Origin: Robertmurraya korlensis NBRC 107688
GTDB taxonomy: Bacteria > Bacillota > Bacilli > Bacillales > Cytobacillaceae
Assembly: GCF_001591645.1 (NCBI RefSeq)
Contig: NZ_BCVH01000011.1
Span: forward strand, 62,001-126,000
Reading direction: 5' to 3'
Length of the DNA: 64,000 bases
The notes beneath the pieces are model-generated. The model saw only the letters and a list, made by a program, of their open reading frames with translations, made no database searches and was not told the origin of the DNA. The translations under genes were made by a program, and so were the position numbers. Each line of letters starts with the position of its first letter. The first letter of the stretch is position 1. This document shows, in pieces, positions 52,484 through 61,301 of this stretch.

Positions 52484-53653
52484 ATGGATCAAAAGTTTAT
52501 TCCTCTCTCGGTACCCAATTTAAAAGGAAAAGAGCTAGAGTATGTTACCCATGCAGTACAAACCGAGTGGGTGTCATCTGTTGGAGCCTATGTCGATTCA
52601 TTTGAAACAAAAACAGCTGAATATGTCAATGCAGCTGGAGCTATATCCGTTCAAAATGGTACATCGGGGCTGCATGTTGCTCTTCAAGTATGTGGTGTTT
52701 CAGCGGGCGATGAGGTTATTGTACCAACGTTAACCTTTATTGCAGCTGTAAATCCTGTTAAATACTTATCAGCAGACCCAATATTTATGGATTGTGATGA
52801 TTCCCTTTGTATGGATCCAGTCAAACTAAGTGATTTCTGTAAAGAAGAATGTATTTTTACTGATGGGAAACTTATAAATAAACGTACTGGCAAGTATATT
52901 AAGGCGGTTTTAGTGGTTCATGTCTTTGGAAATTTAGCAGATATGGAAAGAATCACAGAGATTGCAGACGAATTTAATCTCAAAATTATTGAAGATGCTA
53001 CAGAGGCTCTAGGTTCTTATTATAGTGAAGGGGTTTTAAAAGGGAAGTTTGCTGGGACTATAGGAACTTTAGGAGTTTACTCTTTTAACGGTAATAAAAT
53101 TATCACCACAGGTGGAGGTGGAATGATTGTTTCAAATGACAAGGAGCTATTGAAAAAAGCAAAACATCTTACCACACAAGCTAAAAGTGATGATCTTTAT
53201 TATACTCATGATGAAATTGGTTACAATTATCGAATGACCAATGTACAAGCAGCTATAGGCTTAGCACAGCTAGAGCAAATAGAAACTTTCATCAAACAAA
53301 AACAGGAAAATTATGTTGCTTATCAAGAGGGAATAAGAAAAATCCCGGGCCTACAAATGCTACCATTTCGTGAAGATATAAGGAGTAACTATTGGTTTTA
53401 TTCATTGTTTATTAGTGAAGATTATCCCCTTAATAGAGAAAATCTCATTCAATATTTAAACGAGAATAAAATACAAGCAAGACCCGTATGGGGTCTGATA
53501 AATGAGCAAAAACCATATCTCTCTAATCAGGTATATAAAATAGAAAACGCAAAGAAATATTGGGCGAATGTAGTGAATATACCTTGTAGCTCCAACTTAA
53601 CAGAAGAAGATGTTCAATACATAATTAATTGTCTTAAAAGCTTAGGGTCATAA
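52484..53653 (+). CDS. legC: PLP-dependent aminotransferase of the legionaminic acid pathway
   Basis: 389 aa DegT/DnrJ/EryC1 family. IPLSVPNLKGKELEYV opens it, NGTSGLHVAL and IEDATEALGS hold PLP, and the lysine of YSFNGNKIITTGGGG forms the Schiff base. It aminates C4 of the keto sugar. Ten nt after legB with an AGGAGGGGG site; the next gene starts in its stop codon. Confidence 0.9.
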   Translation: MDQKFIPLSVPNLKGKELEYVTHAVQTEWVSSVGAYVDSFETKTAEYVNAAGAISVQNGTSGLHVALQVCGVSAGDEVIVPTLTFIAAVNPVKYLSADPIFMDCDDSLCMDPVKLSDFCKEECIFTDGKLINKRTGKYIKAVLVVHVFGNLADMERITEIADEFNLKIIEDATEALGSYYSEGVLKGKFAGTIGTLGVYSFNGNKIITTGGGGMIVSNDKELLKKAKHLTTQAKSDDLYYTHDEIGYNYRMTNVQAAIGLAQLEQIETFIKQKQENYVAYQEGIRKIPGLQMLPFREDIRSNYWFYSLFISEDYPLNRENLIQYLNENKIQARPVWGLINEQKPYLSNQVYKIENAKKYWANVVNIPCSSNLTEEDVQYIINCLKSLGS

Positions 53654-53670
53654 TGATGGAGGCGAAGCAG

Positions 53671-54720
53671 TTGGATGTTAAGGCCTTTTTAATTGATGAA
53701 GAATCCACCATGATTGAAGCCATGGAATTACTAGATAAGGTAGCTAAAAAAGTTCTATTTGTTGTAAAAGATAATCGTTTTGTTGCAGCCATTACAGATG
53801 GCGATATCAGAAGATGGATATTAAAAAAGGGACACTTAGATGCAAAAGTTAAAGATATCGCAAATTATAAACCTAAGTTCTTATATGAAGAAAAAAAATT
53901 AAAAGCAAAAGAATATATGCGCAAAAACTCTATAGAAGCTCTTCCCATCCTAAATAGGGAAAAAGATATCGTTTCGGTTGTGTTATGGAATGATGAGGAA
54001 ATTACACCGGAGAGGAAAATGCAAGTTCCTGTTGTGATTATGGCTGGTGGTTTAGGTACAAGGTTATACCCTTATACAAAAATATTACCTAAACCACTAA
54101 TTCCAATTGGGGAGATACCGATAATAGAGCATATCATAAATCGTTTCAATATTTATGGTAATAAAAGATTTTTCTTAATAGTAAACCATAAGAAAAATAT
54201 GATTAAGGCATACTTCAATGAAATTGAAAGAAGTTATGATGTACAATACGCCGATGAGGAATTACCGCTTGGTACAGGTGGTGGGCTAAGCTTATTAAAA
54301 GGTAAAATTAACTCCACTTTTATTTTAACTAATTGTGATATTTTAATTGAAGAAGATTATGAAAAAATCTATTCTTACCACAAAGAAGAGGGAAACTTGA
54401 TAACAATGGTCTGTTCCCTTAAAAAAGTTAAGATTCCTTATGGAGTTATTGAAATTAATGAATCCGGAAAGATTGAGAAAATGAAGGAAAAGCCGGAATT
54501 CTCATTTTTCACTAATACTGGTATGTATGTAGTTGAACCAAAAATAATTGAAGAACTTGAATCTAATACTTCTATAGGCTTTCCGGATATCATTGAGAAA
54601 TATAAACAAGCTGGAGAAAAAATTGGAGTCTACCCTATTAGTGAGAATGCTTGGCTTGATATGGGGCAAATCGATGAGATGGAGAAGATGAGAAGAAGGT
54701 TGGAGTTAGATGCAAAGTAG
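53671..54720 (+). CDS. ptmE: CBS-domain sugar nucleotidyltransferase (PtmE-like)
   Basis: 349 aa from TTG 53671, eight bases after GGAGG; an ATG at 53653 overlapping the legC stop is also in frame. Two CBS motifs (about 1-115, with FVAAITDGDIRRWIL and ALPILNREKDIVSVV) precede an NTP-transferase domain: VVIMAGGLGTRLYPYTKILPKPLIPIG and NCDILI. In Campylobacter PtmE makes GDP-GlcN-type donors for legionaminic acid. Its presence suggests the GDP-linked route. Confidence 0.87.
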   Translation: MDVKAFLIDEESTMIEAMELLDKVAKKVLFVVKDNRFVAAITDGDIRRWILKKGHLDAKVKDIANYKPKFLYEEKKLKAKEYMRKNSIEALPILNREKDIVSVVLWNDEEITPERKMQVPVVIMAGGLGTRLYPYTKILPKPLIPIGEIPIIEHIINRFNIYGNKRFFLIVNHKKNMIKAYFNEIERSYDVQYADEELPLGTGGGLSLLKGKINSTFILTNCDILIEEDYEKIYSYHKEEGNLITMVCSLKKVKIPYGVIEINESGKIEKMKEKPEFSFFTNTGMYVVEPKIIEELESNTSIGFPDIIEKYKQAGEKIGVYPISENAWLDMGQIDEMEKMRRRLELDAK

Positions 54721-55354
54721 AATTCTTTTAATTGGTGGCGGTGGTCATTGTAAATCTGTCATTGATTCTATAATTAGAACAAAACACTACTCTGATATCG
54801 GTATAATTGATAGAGAGGAAAGAATAGGAAAAAGTATATTATCATTTCCGATTATTGGATGTGATGGTGATTTACTAAAGCTCTATGAGAGCGGGTACAG
54901 AGATGCATTTGTTACAGTAGGAAGTATTGGTGATTCTACTGTTCGTAAGAAATTATTTCAACTGCTAGAAACAATTGGGTTTGCTTTACCGAATATTATA
55001 GATGATTCAGCTATTGTTAGTAAGTATGCTACTTTGGAAAAGGGAATTTTTATAGGGAAAAACGTGGTGGTAAATGCGGGCTCCTTTATTTATAAAGGAG
55101 CCATTCTTAATACATCCTCTGTTGTTGAACACGATTCGGTTGTACAAGAATTCTCACATATTGCACCTGGTGTAGTTCTTTGCGGTGATGTAAAAATAGG
55201 GGCTAATACACATATAGGTGCTAAAAGTGTAGTAAAGCAGAATATACATATCGGTTCAAATTCTATTATTGGAATGGGCAGTGTAGTAATAAGTGATATT
55301 GAGGACAATGTGGTTGCTTATGGAAATCCATGTAAGGAGGTACGACCTAAGTGA
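54710..55354 (+). CDS. NeuD/PglD-like sugar acetyltransferase (LegH role)
   Basis: 214 aa. A Rossmann-like N-terminal part (ILLIGGGGHCKSVIDSI) is followed by a left-handed beta helix of hexapeptide repeats (about 105-200). The VVEHDSVV segment holds the likely catalytic histidine. It would acetylate the C4 amine made by LegC, the LegH step, or O-acetylate the final sugar. Overlaps ptmE by 11 nt and legI by 4. Confidence 0.85.
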   Translation: MQSRILLIGGGGHCKSVIDSIIRTKHYSDIGIIDREERIGKSILSFPIIGCDGDLLKLYESGYRDAFVTVGSIGDSTVRKKLFQLLETIGFALPNIIDDSAIVSKYATLEKGIFIGKNVVVNAGSFIYKGAILNTSSVVEHDSVVQEFSHIAPGVVLCGDVKIGANTHIGAKSVVKQNIHIGSNSIIGMGSVVISDIEDNVVAYGNPCKEVRPK

Positions 55355-56346
55355 GTGTTTATATCATAGCAGAGGCAGGAGTCAACCATAATGGAAGTTT
55401 AGAAGTAGCAAAGAAAATGGTAGATGTAGCAAAAGAAGCAGGTGCTAGCTGCATTAAATTCCAAACCTTTGTATCAGAAAATATTGTATCTAAGTATGCT
55501 GAGAAAGCTGAGTATCAGCAACAACAAACGGATGCCACAGAAAGTCAGTTGAGTATGCTTAAAAAGCTAGAGCTGACTCATAATGAATTTATTGAACTAA
55601 ATAATTATTGCGAGCAACGAGAAATTGAATTTTTATCCACAGCCTTTGATTTTGAAAGCATAGAGTTTTTAAAAGGGTTAGGCATGGAAAAGTGGAAGAT
55701 ACCATCTGGTGACATTACCAATCTTCCTTACCTAATAAAAATTGCAAAACTTAATAAGCCTGTGATTCTTTCTACGGGTATGTGCACATTAAATGAAGTA
55801 GAATTAGCTATTAATACCTTAAGAGATAATGGTTCTGGTGAGATCACCGTACTTCACTGTACAACGGAGTATCCAACCCCGTATAAAGATGTAAATCTTT
55901 TGGCAATGAATACTATGAAAGCAGAGTTTGGTGTTTCTATCGGGTATTCAGATCATACTACCGGAATTGAAGTTCCAATTGCTGCAGTAGCACTAGGGGC
56001 AACAGTTATAGAGAAGCACTTTACACTTGATAGAAATATGGAAGGTCCTGATCATAAAGCAAGTTTAGAACCAAAAGAGTTAAAAGAGATGGTAAGAGCA
56101 ATTAGAAATATAGAGCTAGCGATTGGTAGTGATCAAAAATCCCCAGCTGAATCGGAAATAAAAAATATATCCATTGCCAGAAAGAGTATTATCGCTCTAA
56201 AAAATATAAAAAAGGGCGATATCTTCACTGAAGAAAATATAACAGTAAAAAGGCCGGGGAATGGAATCAATCCCATGAGATGGTTTGAGGTCATTGGTCA
56301 AAAAGCGGTTAGAGACTTTAATGAAGATGAGCTGATTGAATTATGA
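55351..56346 (+). CDS. legI: Legionaminic acid synthase (NeuB family)
   Basis: 331 aa from GTG 55351. YIIAEAGVNHNGSLEVAKKM, CIKFQTF, KIPSGDITNLPYL, LHCTTEYPTPY, SIGYSDHTTG and EKHFTLDRNMEGPDHKASLEP are NeuB TIM-barrel motifs; an SAF antifreeze-like domain (about 270-330) contains SIIALKNIKKGDIFTEENI. It condenses phosphoenolpyruvate with the 6-deoxy-diacetamido-mannose to give legionaminic acid. Confidence 0.9.
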   Translation: MSVYIIAEAGVNHNGSLEVAKKMVDVAKEAGASCIKFQTFVSENIVSKYAEKAEYQQQQTDATESQLSMLKKLELTHNEFIELNNYCEQREIEFLSTAFDFESIEFLKGLGMEKWKIPSGDITNLPYLIKIAKLNKPVILSTGMCTLNEVELAINTLRDNGSGEITVLHCTTEYPTPYKDVNLLAMNTMKAEFGVSIGYSDHTTGIEVPIAAVALGATVIEKHFTLDRNMEGPDHKASLEPKELKEMVRAIRNIELAIGSDQKSPAESEIKNISIARKSIIALKNIKKGDIFTEENITVKRPGNGINPMRWFEVIGQKAVRDFNEDELIEL

Positions 56347-57506
56347 AGATAAGTATATTAACTGCAACCCGAGCAGAATACGGGTTATTGAAGCCGATTA
56401 TAAAAAAAATGAACTTAGATTCATCATTTGATGTGCGTGTTGTAGTAACTGGTACACACTTATCTCCCGAATTTGGCCTAACCTTCAGTGAGATTGAGCA
56501 AGATGATATTAAAATAGATAAAAAAATTGAGATTCTTTTGAGTTCAGATACTCCAGTTGCTATTGCCAAGTCTATGGGTTTGGCATTAGTAAGCTTTGCT
56601 GATTATTTTGACGAGTTAAAACCAGATTTACTAGTTGTCCTTGGTGACCGTTATGAAACATTGGCAGTTTGTACAGCAGCCATGAATTTACGTGTTCCAA
56701 TAGCCCATCTATATGGAGGAGAGACGACGGAAGGTGCTATTGATGAATCTATTCGACATGCCATAACTAAATTAAGTTATCTTCACTTTACGAGCACTGA
56801 AGAATATAGGAAGCGTGTTATTCAGTTAGGAGAAGACCCAAGTAGAGTCTTTAATGTCGGAGCATTGGGGATTGAGAATATCCATAATCAAACTTTATTA
56901 AATAAAGAAGAGCTGGAATCCTCCATCAATTTTAGCTTGGAAAAGCCTTATGCTATCGTAACATATCATCCTGTTACATTAGATGCTAATAGTTCATTGA
57001 GTCAATTTGAGTCATTACTCGATGCCTGTAAGAAGTTTAAAGAAATGAATTTTATTTTTACAAAGGCAAATGCTGATGTAGATGGAAGAATCATCAACCA
57101 ATTGATTGATAATTTTATTGAAGATAACTCTAATGCTATAGCATTTAATTCCTTAGGTATGAAGAGGTATTTAAGTGCATTAAAGTATGGTTCTATCGTA
57201 ATTGGCAACTCTTCAAGTGGACTAATTGAAGCACCAAGTTTTGGGATACCAACTATAAATATAGGGGATCGACAAAAGGGGCGTCTTCAGGCTGGTAGTG
57301 TAATAAATTGTGAACCAATAACAAGTGATATTGAAAGTGCCATTTCACTAGCATTAAGTAACGAGTTCAAAAATAGAGCATCCAATGTAACAAATCCATA
57401 CGGAGATGGAAACACGTCAATGAAAGTAATTAGTACCATAAAAGATTACCTATTAAATAAAAAAATAAATTTAAAAAAACCATTTTATAATATTGAGGTG
57501 AAATAA
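56343..57506 (+). CDS. legG: UDP/GDP-diacetamido-trideoxyhexose 2-epimerase, hydrolysing (NeuC family)
   Basis: 387 aa, starting at the ATGA junction with legI. ILTATRAEYGLLKPII, VTGTHLS, LVVLGDRYETLA, HLYGGETTEGAIDESIRHAITKLSYLHF and IGNSSSGLIEAPSFGIPTINIGDRQKGR are NeuC/LegG signatures. It removes the nucleotide and inverts C2, giving the substrate of LegI. Order legI-legG with four-base overlap points to coupled synthesis. Confidence 0.9.
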   Translation: MKISILTATRAEYGLLKPIIKKMNLDSSFDVRVVVTGTHLSPEFGLTFSEIEQDDIKIDKKIEILLSSDTPVAIAKSMGLALVSFADYFDELKPDLLVVLGDRYETLAVCTAAMNLRVPIAHLYGGETTEGAIDESIRHAITKLSYLHFTSTEEYRKRVIQLGEDPSRVFNVGALGIENIHNQTLLNKEELESSINFSLEKPYAIVTYHPVTLDANSSLSQFESLLDACKKFKEMNFIFTKANADVDGRIINQLIDNFIEDNSNAIAFNSLGMKRYLSALKYGSIVIGNSSSGLIEAPSFGIPTINIGDRQKGRLQAGSVINCEPITSDIESAISLALSNEFKNRASNVTNPYGDGNTSMKVISTIKDYLLNKKINLKKPFYNIEVK

Positions 57507-57507
57507 C

Positions 57508-58494
57508 TTGAATGTAGTAGTTATTGGTTTAGGTTCAATGGGAAAGAGGAGAATCAGACTAATAAAGAAATATGATGACACCATGCTAATATTTGGGGTA
57601 GATACAAAAGAAGAGAGACGAAATGAATGTAAAGAGCTTTATGGAATTGAAACCTTTAAAACACTGGAAGAATTAATTCTAGAAAAGGAGGTTACATGTG
57701 CATTCGTCTGTACATCGCCCCTATCACATAGTCAAATAATTAATCAATGTCTAAACCATCAATTACATGTGTTTACTGAGCTCAATTTAGTATCAGATAG
57801 ATATGAGGAAAACATTGCTATTGCTAAAGAGAAGAACCTTTTATTATTTTTGTCATCTACCTTTTTATACCGTGAAGAAATAAACAAGATCCGGACTTCA
57901 ATTGATGCAGTAAATGGACGGTTAAATTATACATATCACGTCGGACAGTATTTACCTGATTGGCACCCGTGGGAAAATTATACAAATTTTTTTGTGGGAG
58001 ATAAACGATCCAATGGTTGCCGAGAAATTTTTGCTATCGAACTCCCTTGGTTAACAAGTGTGTTTGGAGATGTTGTTAAAGTAGATGTAATTAGAAATAA
58101 GATTAGCAATTTAAAAATTGATTACTATGATAATTACCTAGTAATTGTTCAGCACAAGTCTGGTCATAAGGGGACTTTAGCTGTTGATGTTGTATCTAGG
58201 AAGGCAGTGAGAAATTTAGAAGTTTTTGGAGAGGAACTCTACCTATCTTGGGATGGAACTGCTAAAGGATTAAAAATATATGATTATGAAAAGAAAATGG
58301 ATCTTGTAATTAATTTATATAAGGAAGTTGATCAATTAGAAGGGTACAGTAACTTTGTGGTTGAAAATGCTTACTATAATGAAATCGTTTCTTTTTTTGA
58401 CTCCTTAGAAACTGGAGTTACTCCTATATATAGCTTTGATAAGGATAAGCAGATATTAGCACTCATTGATGAGATTGAGGGTTATCATGAATAG
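57508..58494 (+). CDS. Gfo/Idh-type NAD(P) oxidoreductase
   Basis: 328 aa from TTG 57508 with GAGGTGAAAT upstream. VVVIGLGSMGKRRIRLIKKY is the dinucleotide fold; FTELNLV replaces the usual EKP motif (family normally EKPL), so catalysis may differ. The C-terminal half has ELPWLTSVFGDVVKVDVIR. The substrate is not evident. It sits inside the legionaminic cluster between legG and another Gfo/Idh gene, so a role in modifying the sugar is inferred. Confidence 0.83.
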   Translation: MNVVVIGLGSMGKRRIRLIKKYDDTMLIFGVDTKEERRNECKELYGIETFKTLEELILEKEVTCAFVCTSPLSHSQIINQCLNHQLHVFTELNLVSDRYEENIAIAKEKNLLLFLSSTFLYREEINKIRTSIDAVNGRLNYTYHVGQYLPDWHPWENYTNFFVGDKRSNGCREIFAIELPWLTSVFGDVVKVDVIRNKISNLKIDYYDNYLVIVQHKSGHKGTLAVDVVSRKAVRNLEVFGEELYLSWDGTAKGLKIYDYEKKMDLVINLYKEVDQLEGYSNFVVENAYYNEIVSFFDSLETGVTPIYSFDKDKQILALIDEIEGYHE

Positions 58495-59434
58495 AAACTA
58501 TAAAATAGCTATCGTTGGTCTCGGGTCTATAGGGACTAGACATTTAAAAAATATAGTGAGTGTTTTAAACGAGAGAAAAACTACATATGTAATAGATGTA
58601 ATAAGAAGTAGTAATACACCAATTGAACGTCATTTATATCAGTTAGTAAATCGAGTTTTTTACAAGTATGAGGATGTTCCATCAGATTATGACGTCATTT
58701 TTGTTACGAATCCCACGCATTTACATTTTAATACTATTAAACAGTACGCGCTCAAAACGAAGCATATGTTTATTGAAAAGCCTGTATTTGATCACTCTAA
58801 TCACCCTATTCACGAATTACCATTAAATAAAGAAGCTGTTTATTACGTTGCATGCCCATTAAGATACACGAATGTAATCAGTTATTTGAAAGAGTCCATT
58901 TCTGCTACTCGTGTTTATTGTGCTAGAGTAATTTGTTCTAGCTATCTCCCAGACTGGAGACCTAATGTAGATTACAAAATTACCTATAGTGCTCGTAAAT
59001 CACAGGGTGGAGGTGTTCCTATCGACTTAATTCATGAGTGGGACTACCTTTGTTATTTGTTCGGTAAGCCTGAAGAAGTATTTAATATTAAAGGTAAGTT
59101 TTCAGAGTTACACATCGACAGTGAGGATTTGTCAATCTATATAGCAAGATATAAAGATATGCTAGCAGAGGTTCATTTAGATTATTTTGGACGAGAGCCT
59201 ATAAGAGAAGTTCAGTTATTTACAGCTAATGAAACAGTGGTTGGAGATCTGATTAAAAGTGAAATAAGGTTTTTGAAAAGTGGGAGAGTATTGTCTCTGA
59301 AGGAATCAAGGGATGATTTTCAAAGAAAAGAAATTACTTATTTTTTTGATACCCTAGAAGGAAAAAGGAAAAACCACAACGACATTTTAAGTGCACTTCA
59401 AATACTTAATATATCAAAGGAAGGAAAGGTCTAA
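58487..59434 (+). CDS. Gfo/Idh-type NAD(P) oxidoreductase
   Basis: 315 aa from ATG 58487, overlapping the previous gene by 8 nt. KIAIVGLGSIGTRHLKNIV binds the cofactor, MFIEKPVFD keeps the EKP catalytic lysine, and GGGVPIDLIHEWDYLCYLFG has the DxxxH motif near the active site. It shares SYLPDWRPNVDY with QYLPDWHPWENY of the preceding protein, so the two are distant paralogs. May act as a heterodimer: one partner lacks EKP and the other keeps it. Confidence 0.85.
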   Translation: MNRNYKIAIVGLGSIGTRHLKNIVSVLNERKTTYVIDVIRSSNTPIERHLYQLVNRVFYKYEDVPSDYDVIFVTNPTHLHFNTIKQYALKTKHMFIEKPVFDHSNHPIHELPLNKEAVYYVACPLRYTNVISYLKESISATRVYCARVICSSYLPDWRPNVDYKITYSARKSQGGGVPIDLIHEWDYLCYLFGKPEEVFNIKGKFSELHIDSEDLSIYIARYKDMLAEVHLDYFGREPIREVQLFTANETVVGDLIKSEIRFLKSGRVLSLKESRDDFQRKEITYFFDTLEGKRKNHNDILSALQILNISKEGKV

Positions 59435-60202
59435 ATGAATATACTATTTACCATATGCGGTAGAGCTGGGTCAAAAGGAATAAAAAATAAAAATATAAAG
59501 AAATTTCTAGATTTCCCACTACCATATTATAGTATATCTGTTATTGACCTATACATGACGAAAAATCCAAATCATAGTGTAGATATAGTATTAAATACGG
59601 ATAGTAAAGAATTAATTAATTTGATCCAAGATTTAAAGGTAAATGTCGAAATAATAGATAGAGAAGAGGAATTGGGGCAAGATAACACACCGAAAGTACC
59701 TGTCATTTCTAACAGTTTAAAGATAATGAAAAAAAGGAAATCAATAGATTATGACATGGTTGTTGATTTAGATCTTACAGCTCCCCTTAGAACCTTGGAC
59801 GATCTAGAAAACATAATCAATAAAAAAGTAGACACAAACGTAGATGTTGTTTTTTCTGTTACTACCTCTAGAAGAAATCCTTATTTTAATATGGTGAAAA
59901 AATCGAATGGCACGTTTGAACGAGTAATAGAGTCTTCCTATAATACGAGGCAGGAGGCACCAGAAATATACGATATGAATGCCTCTCTATATGCATATTC
60001 TCCAAGCTTTTTGGAAAGTGGTAAAGGGATATTTGAGGGGAAATGTGATGTAATACAAATGATGGACACTGCTGTTCTTGATCTAGATCATGAAATTGAC
60101 TTTGAGTTTATGCAGGTGATTGGGGATTATTTATTTACTAACTATCCATTATTTGGAGAGGTTCGGAATCATATTGCTTATTTAATTATTCCGAATCGAT
60201 AA
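59435..60202 (+). CDS. legF: CMP-legionaminic acid synthetase (NeuA family)
   Basis: 255 aa. FTICGRAGSKGIKNKNIKKF is the CMP-sugar synthetase start, DLDLTAPLRTLDDL has the metal aspartates, and YDMNASLYAYSP with DLDHEIDFEFM is typical of PtmB/LegF. It activates the nonulosonate with CTP for Maf transfer. One nt after the preceding stop; AAGGAAAGG site. Confidence 0.9.
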   Translation: MNILFTICGRAGSKGIKNKNIKKFLDFPLPYYSISVIDLYMTKNPNHSVDIVLNTDSKELINLIQDLKVNVEIIDREEELGQDNTPKVPVISNSLKIMKKRKSIDYDMVVDLDLTAPLRTLDDLENIINKKVDTNVDVVFSVTTSRRNPYFNMVKKSNGTFERVIESSYNTRQEAPEIYDMNASLYAYSPSFLESGKGIFEGKCDVIQMMDTAVLDLDHEIDFEFMQVIGDYLFTNYPLFGEVRNHIAYLIIPNR

Positions 60203-60231
60203 CGATACCACCCTTAAAGGAGGAATATCTC

Positions 60232-61278
60232 TTGAATAAATTTGATGCAAGATACGATATCAGGCTCGCGAGATATACAGATATTGAAAGTATTATGAAA
60301 TTTATAAATGATTACTGGCGTGAAGGACATATCATGTCTAAAGATAGAGAATTATTTGAGTATGAATTTGTTGAGGGTGACAATGTAAATTTTGTTCTAG
60401 CTATTGACAGAAATACTGAGTCAATTGAAGGTATTTTTGGATTTCTAAATTGTTCAGCCACAAATGATATTACTCGCAAAGATATTTGGGGAAGTTTATG
60501 GAAAGTGGTTGATGATCATGACAATATCCCACTTTTAGGAATTGAACTAGCCAAAAGGGTATACCCCTTGACTGGCTGTAGAACTCACATTGGGAATGGT
60601 GCTAACCTTAATACAACGATTCCGTTAAGAAGGATATTTTTTGGAGAAAAGGTTGCAAAGATGAAGCAATATTACTTTTTGAATACTGAAATTGAAAATT
60701 ATAATATTGCAGAAATACAAGAAAAAAAGGAGAAAGCTATAGATAGGAATAAACAAAATGTTTTTTTAGAGAAGTTTGCTTCTATAGAGGATGTAAAAAA
60801 GAACTTCAATGTTGAAAATGTTGATGCTATACCATATAAAGATTTCTGGTACATAAATAAAAGATATTTTAACCACCCTTACTATACATACGATATTTAT
60901 GGCCTTAAAGATGAGTCTGGTAACACTGGAGCATTAATGATGACCCGTTCCATTACATGTAATGGTGGGAGAATCCTGAGGATTGTTGATTATATAGGTG
61001 AGCACAAGCTTTTTGCTGGTTTAGGGAATCAGTTTAGAAAGTTACTACAGGAAAATGACTATGAATACATAGATTTTTATACATTAGGTTTCAAGGAAGA
61101 GTACATTTTTGATGCCGGATTTAAATTAAGAACAGAAGATGACACAAATATTATCCCTAATTACTTTGAACCATTTGTCCGTGAAAATGCTGACATTTGG
61201 GCACACTATAAAATTGACGGAACACTTTTTTTTAAAGCAGATGGTGATCAGGATAGGCCGAATGAACCTAAACTATAA
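60232..61278 (+). CDS. GNAT-like acyltransferase of the glycosylation island
   Basis: 348 aa from TTG 60232 after AAAGGAGGA. The N-terminal half (YDIRLARYTDIESIMKFINDYW... through about 150) has the layout of a GNAT acetyltransferase; the C-terminal half (about 205-330) repeats a GNAT-like fold (LFAGLGNQFRKLLQENDYEYIDFYTLG), so a FemAB-like double domain is possible. It may acylate the nonulosonate or its amine. Its last 100 nt are duplicated in a degraded form before the second FkbM gene. Confidence 0.6.
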   Translation: MNKFDARYDIRLARYTDIESIMKFINDYWREGHIMSKDRELFEYEFVEGDNVNFVLAIDRNTESIEGIFGFLNCSATNDITRKDIWGSLWKVVDDHDNIPLLGIELAKRVYPLTGCRTHIGNGANLNTTIPLRRIFFGEKVAKMKQYYFLNTEIENYNIAEIQEKKEKAIDRNKQNVFLEKFASIEDVKKNFNVENVDAIPYKDFWYINKRYFNHPYYTYDIYGLKDESGNTGALMMTRSITCNGGRILRIVDYIGEHKLFAGLGNQFRKLLQENDYEYIDFYTLGFKEEYIFDAGFKLRTEDDTNIIPNYFEPFVRENADIWAHYKIDGTLFFKADGDQDRPNEPKL

Positions 61279-61301
61279 TACATGAACGAGGTGGCAAAGT
61301 A

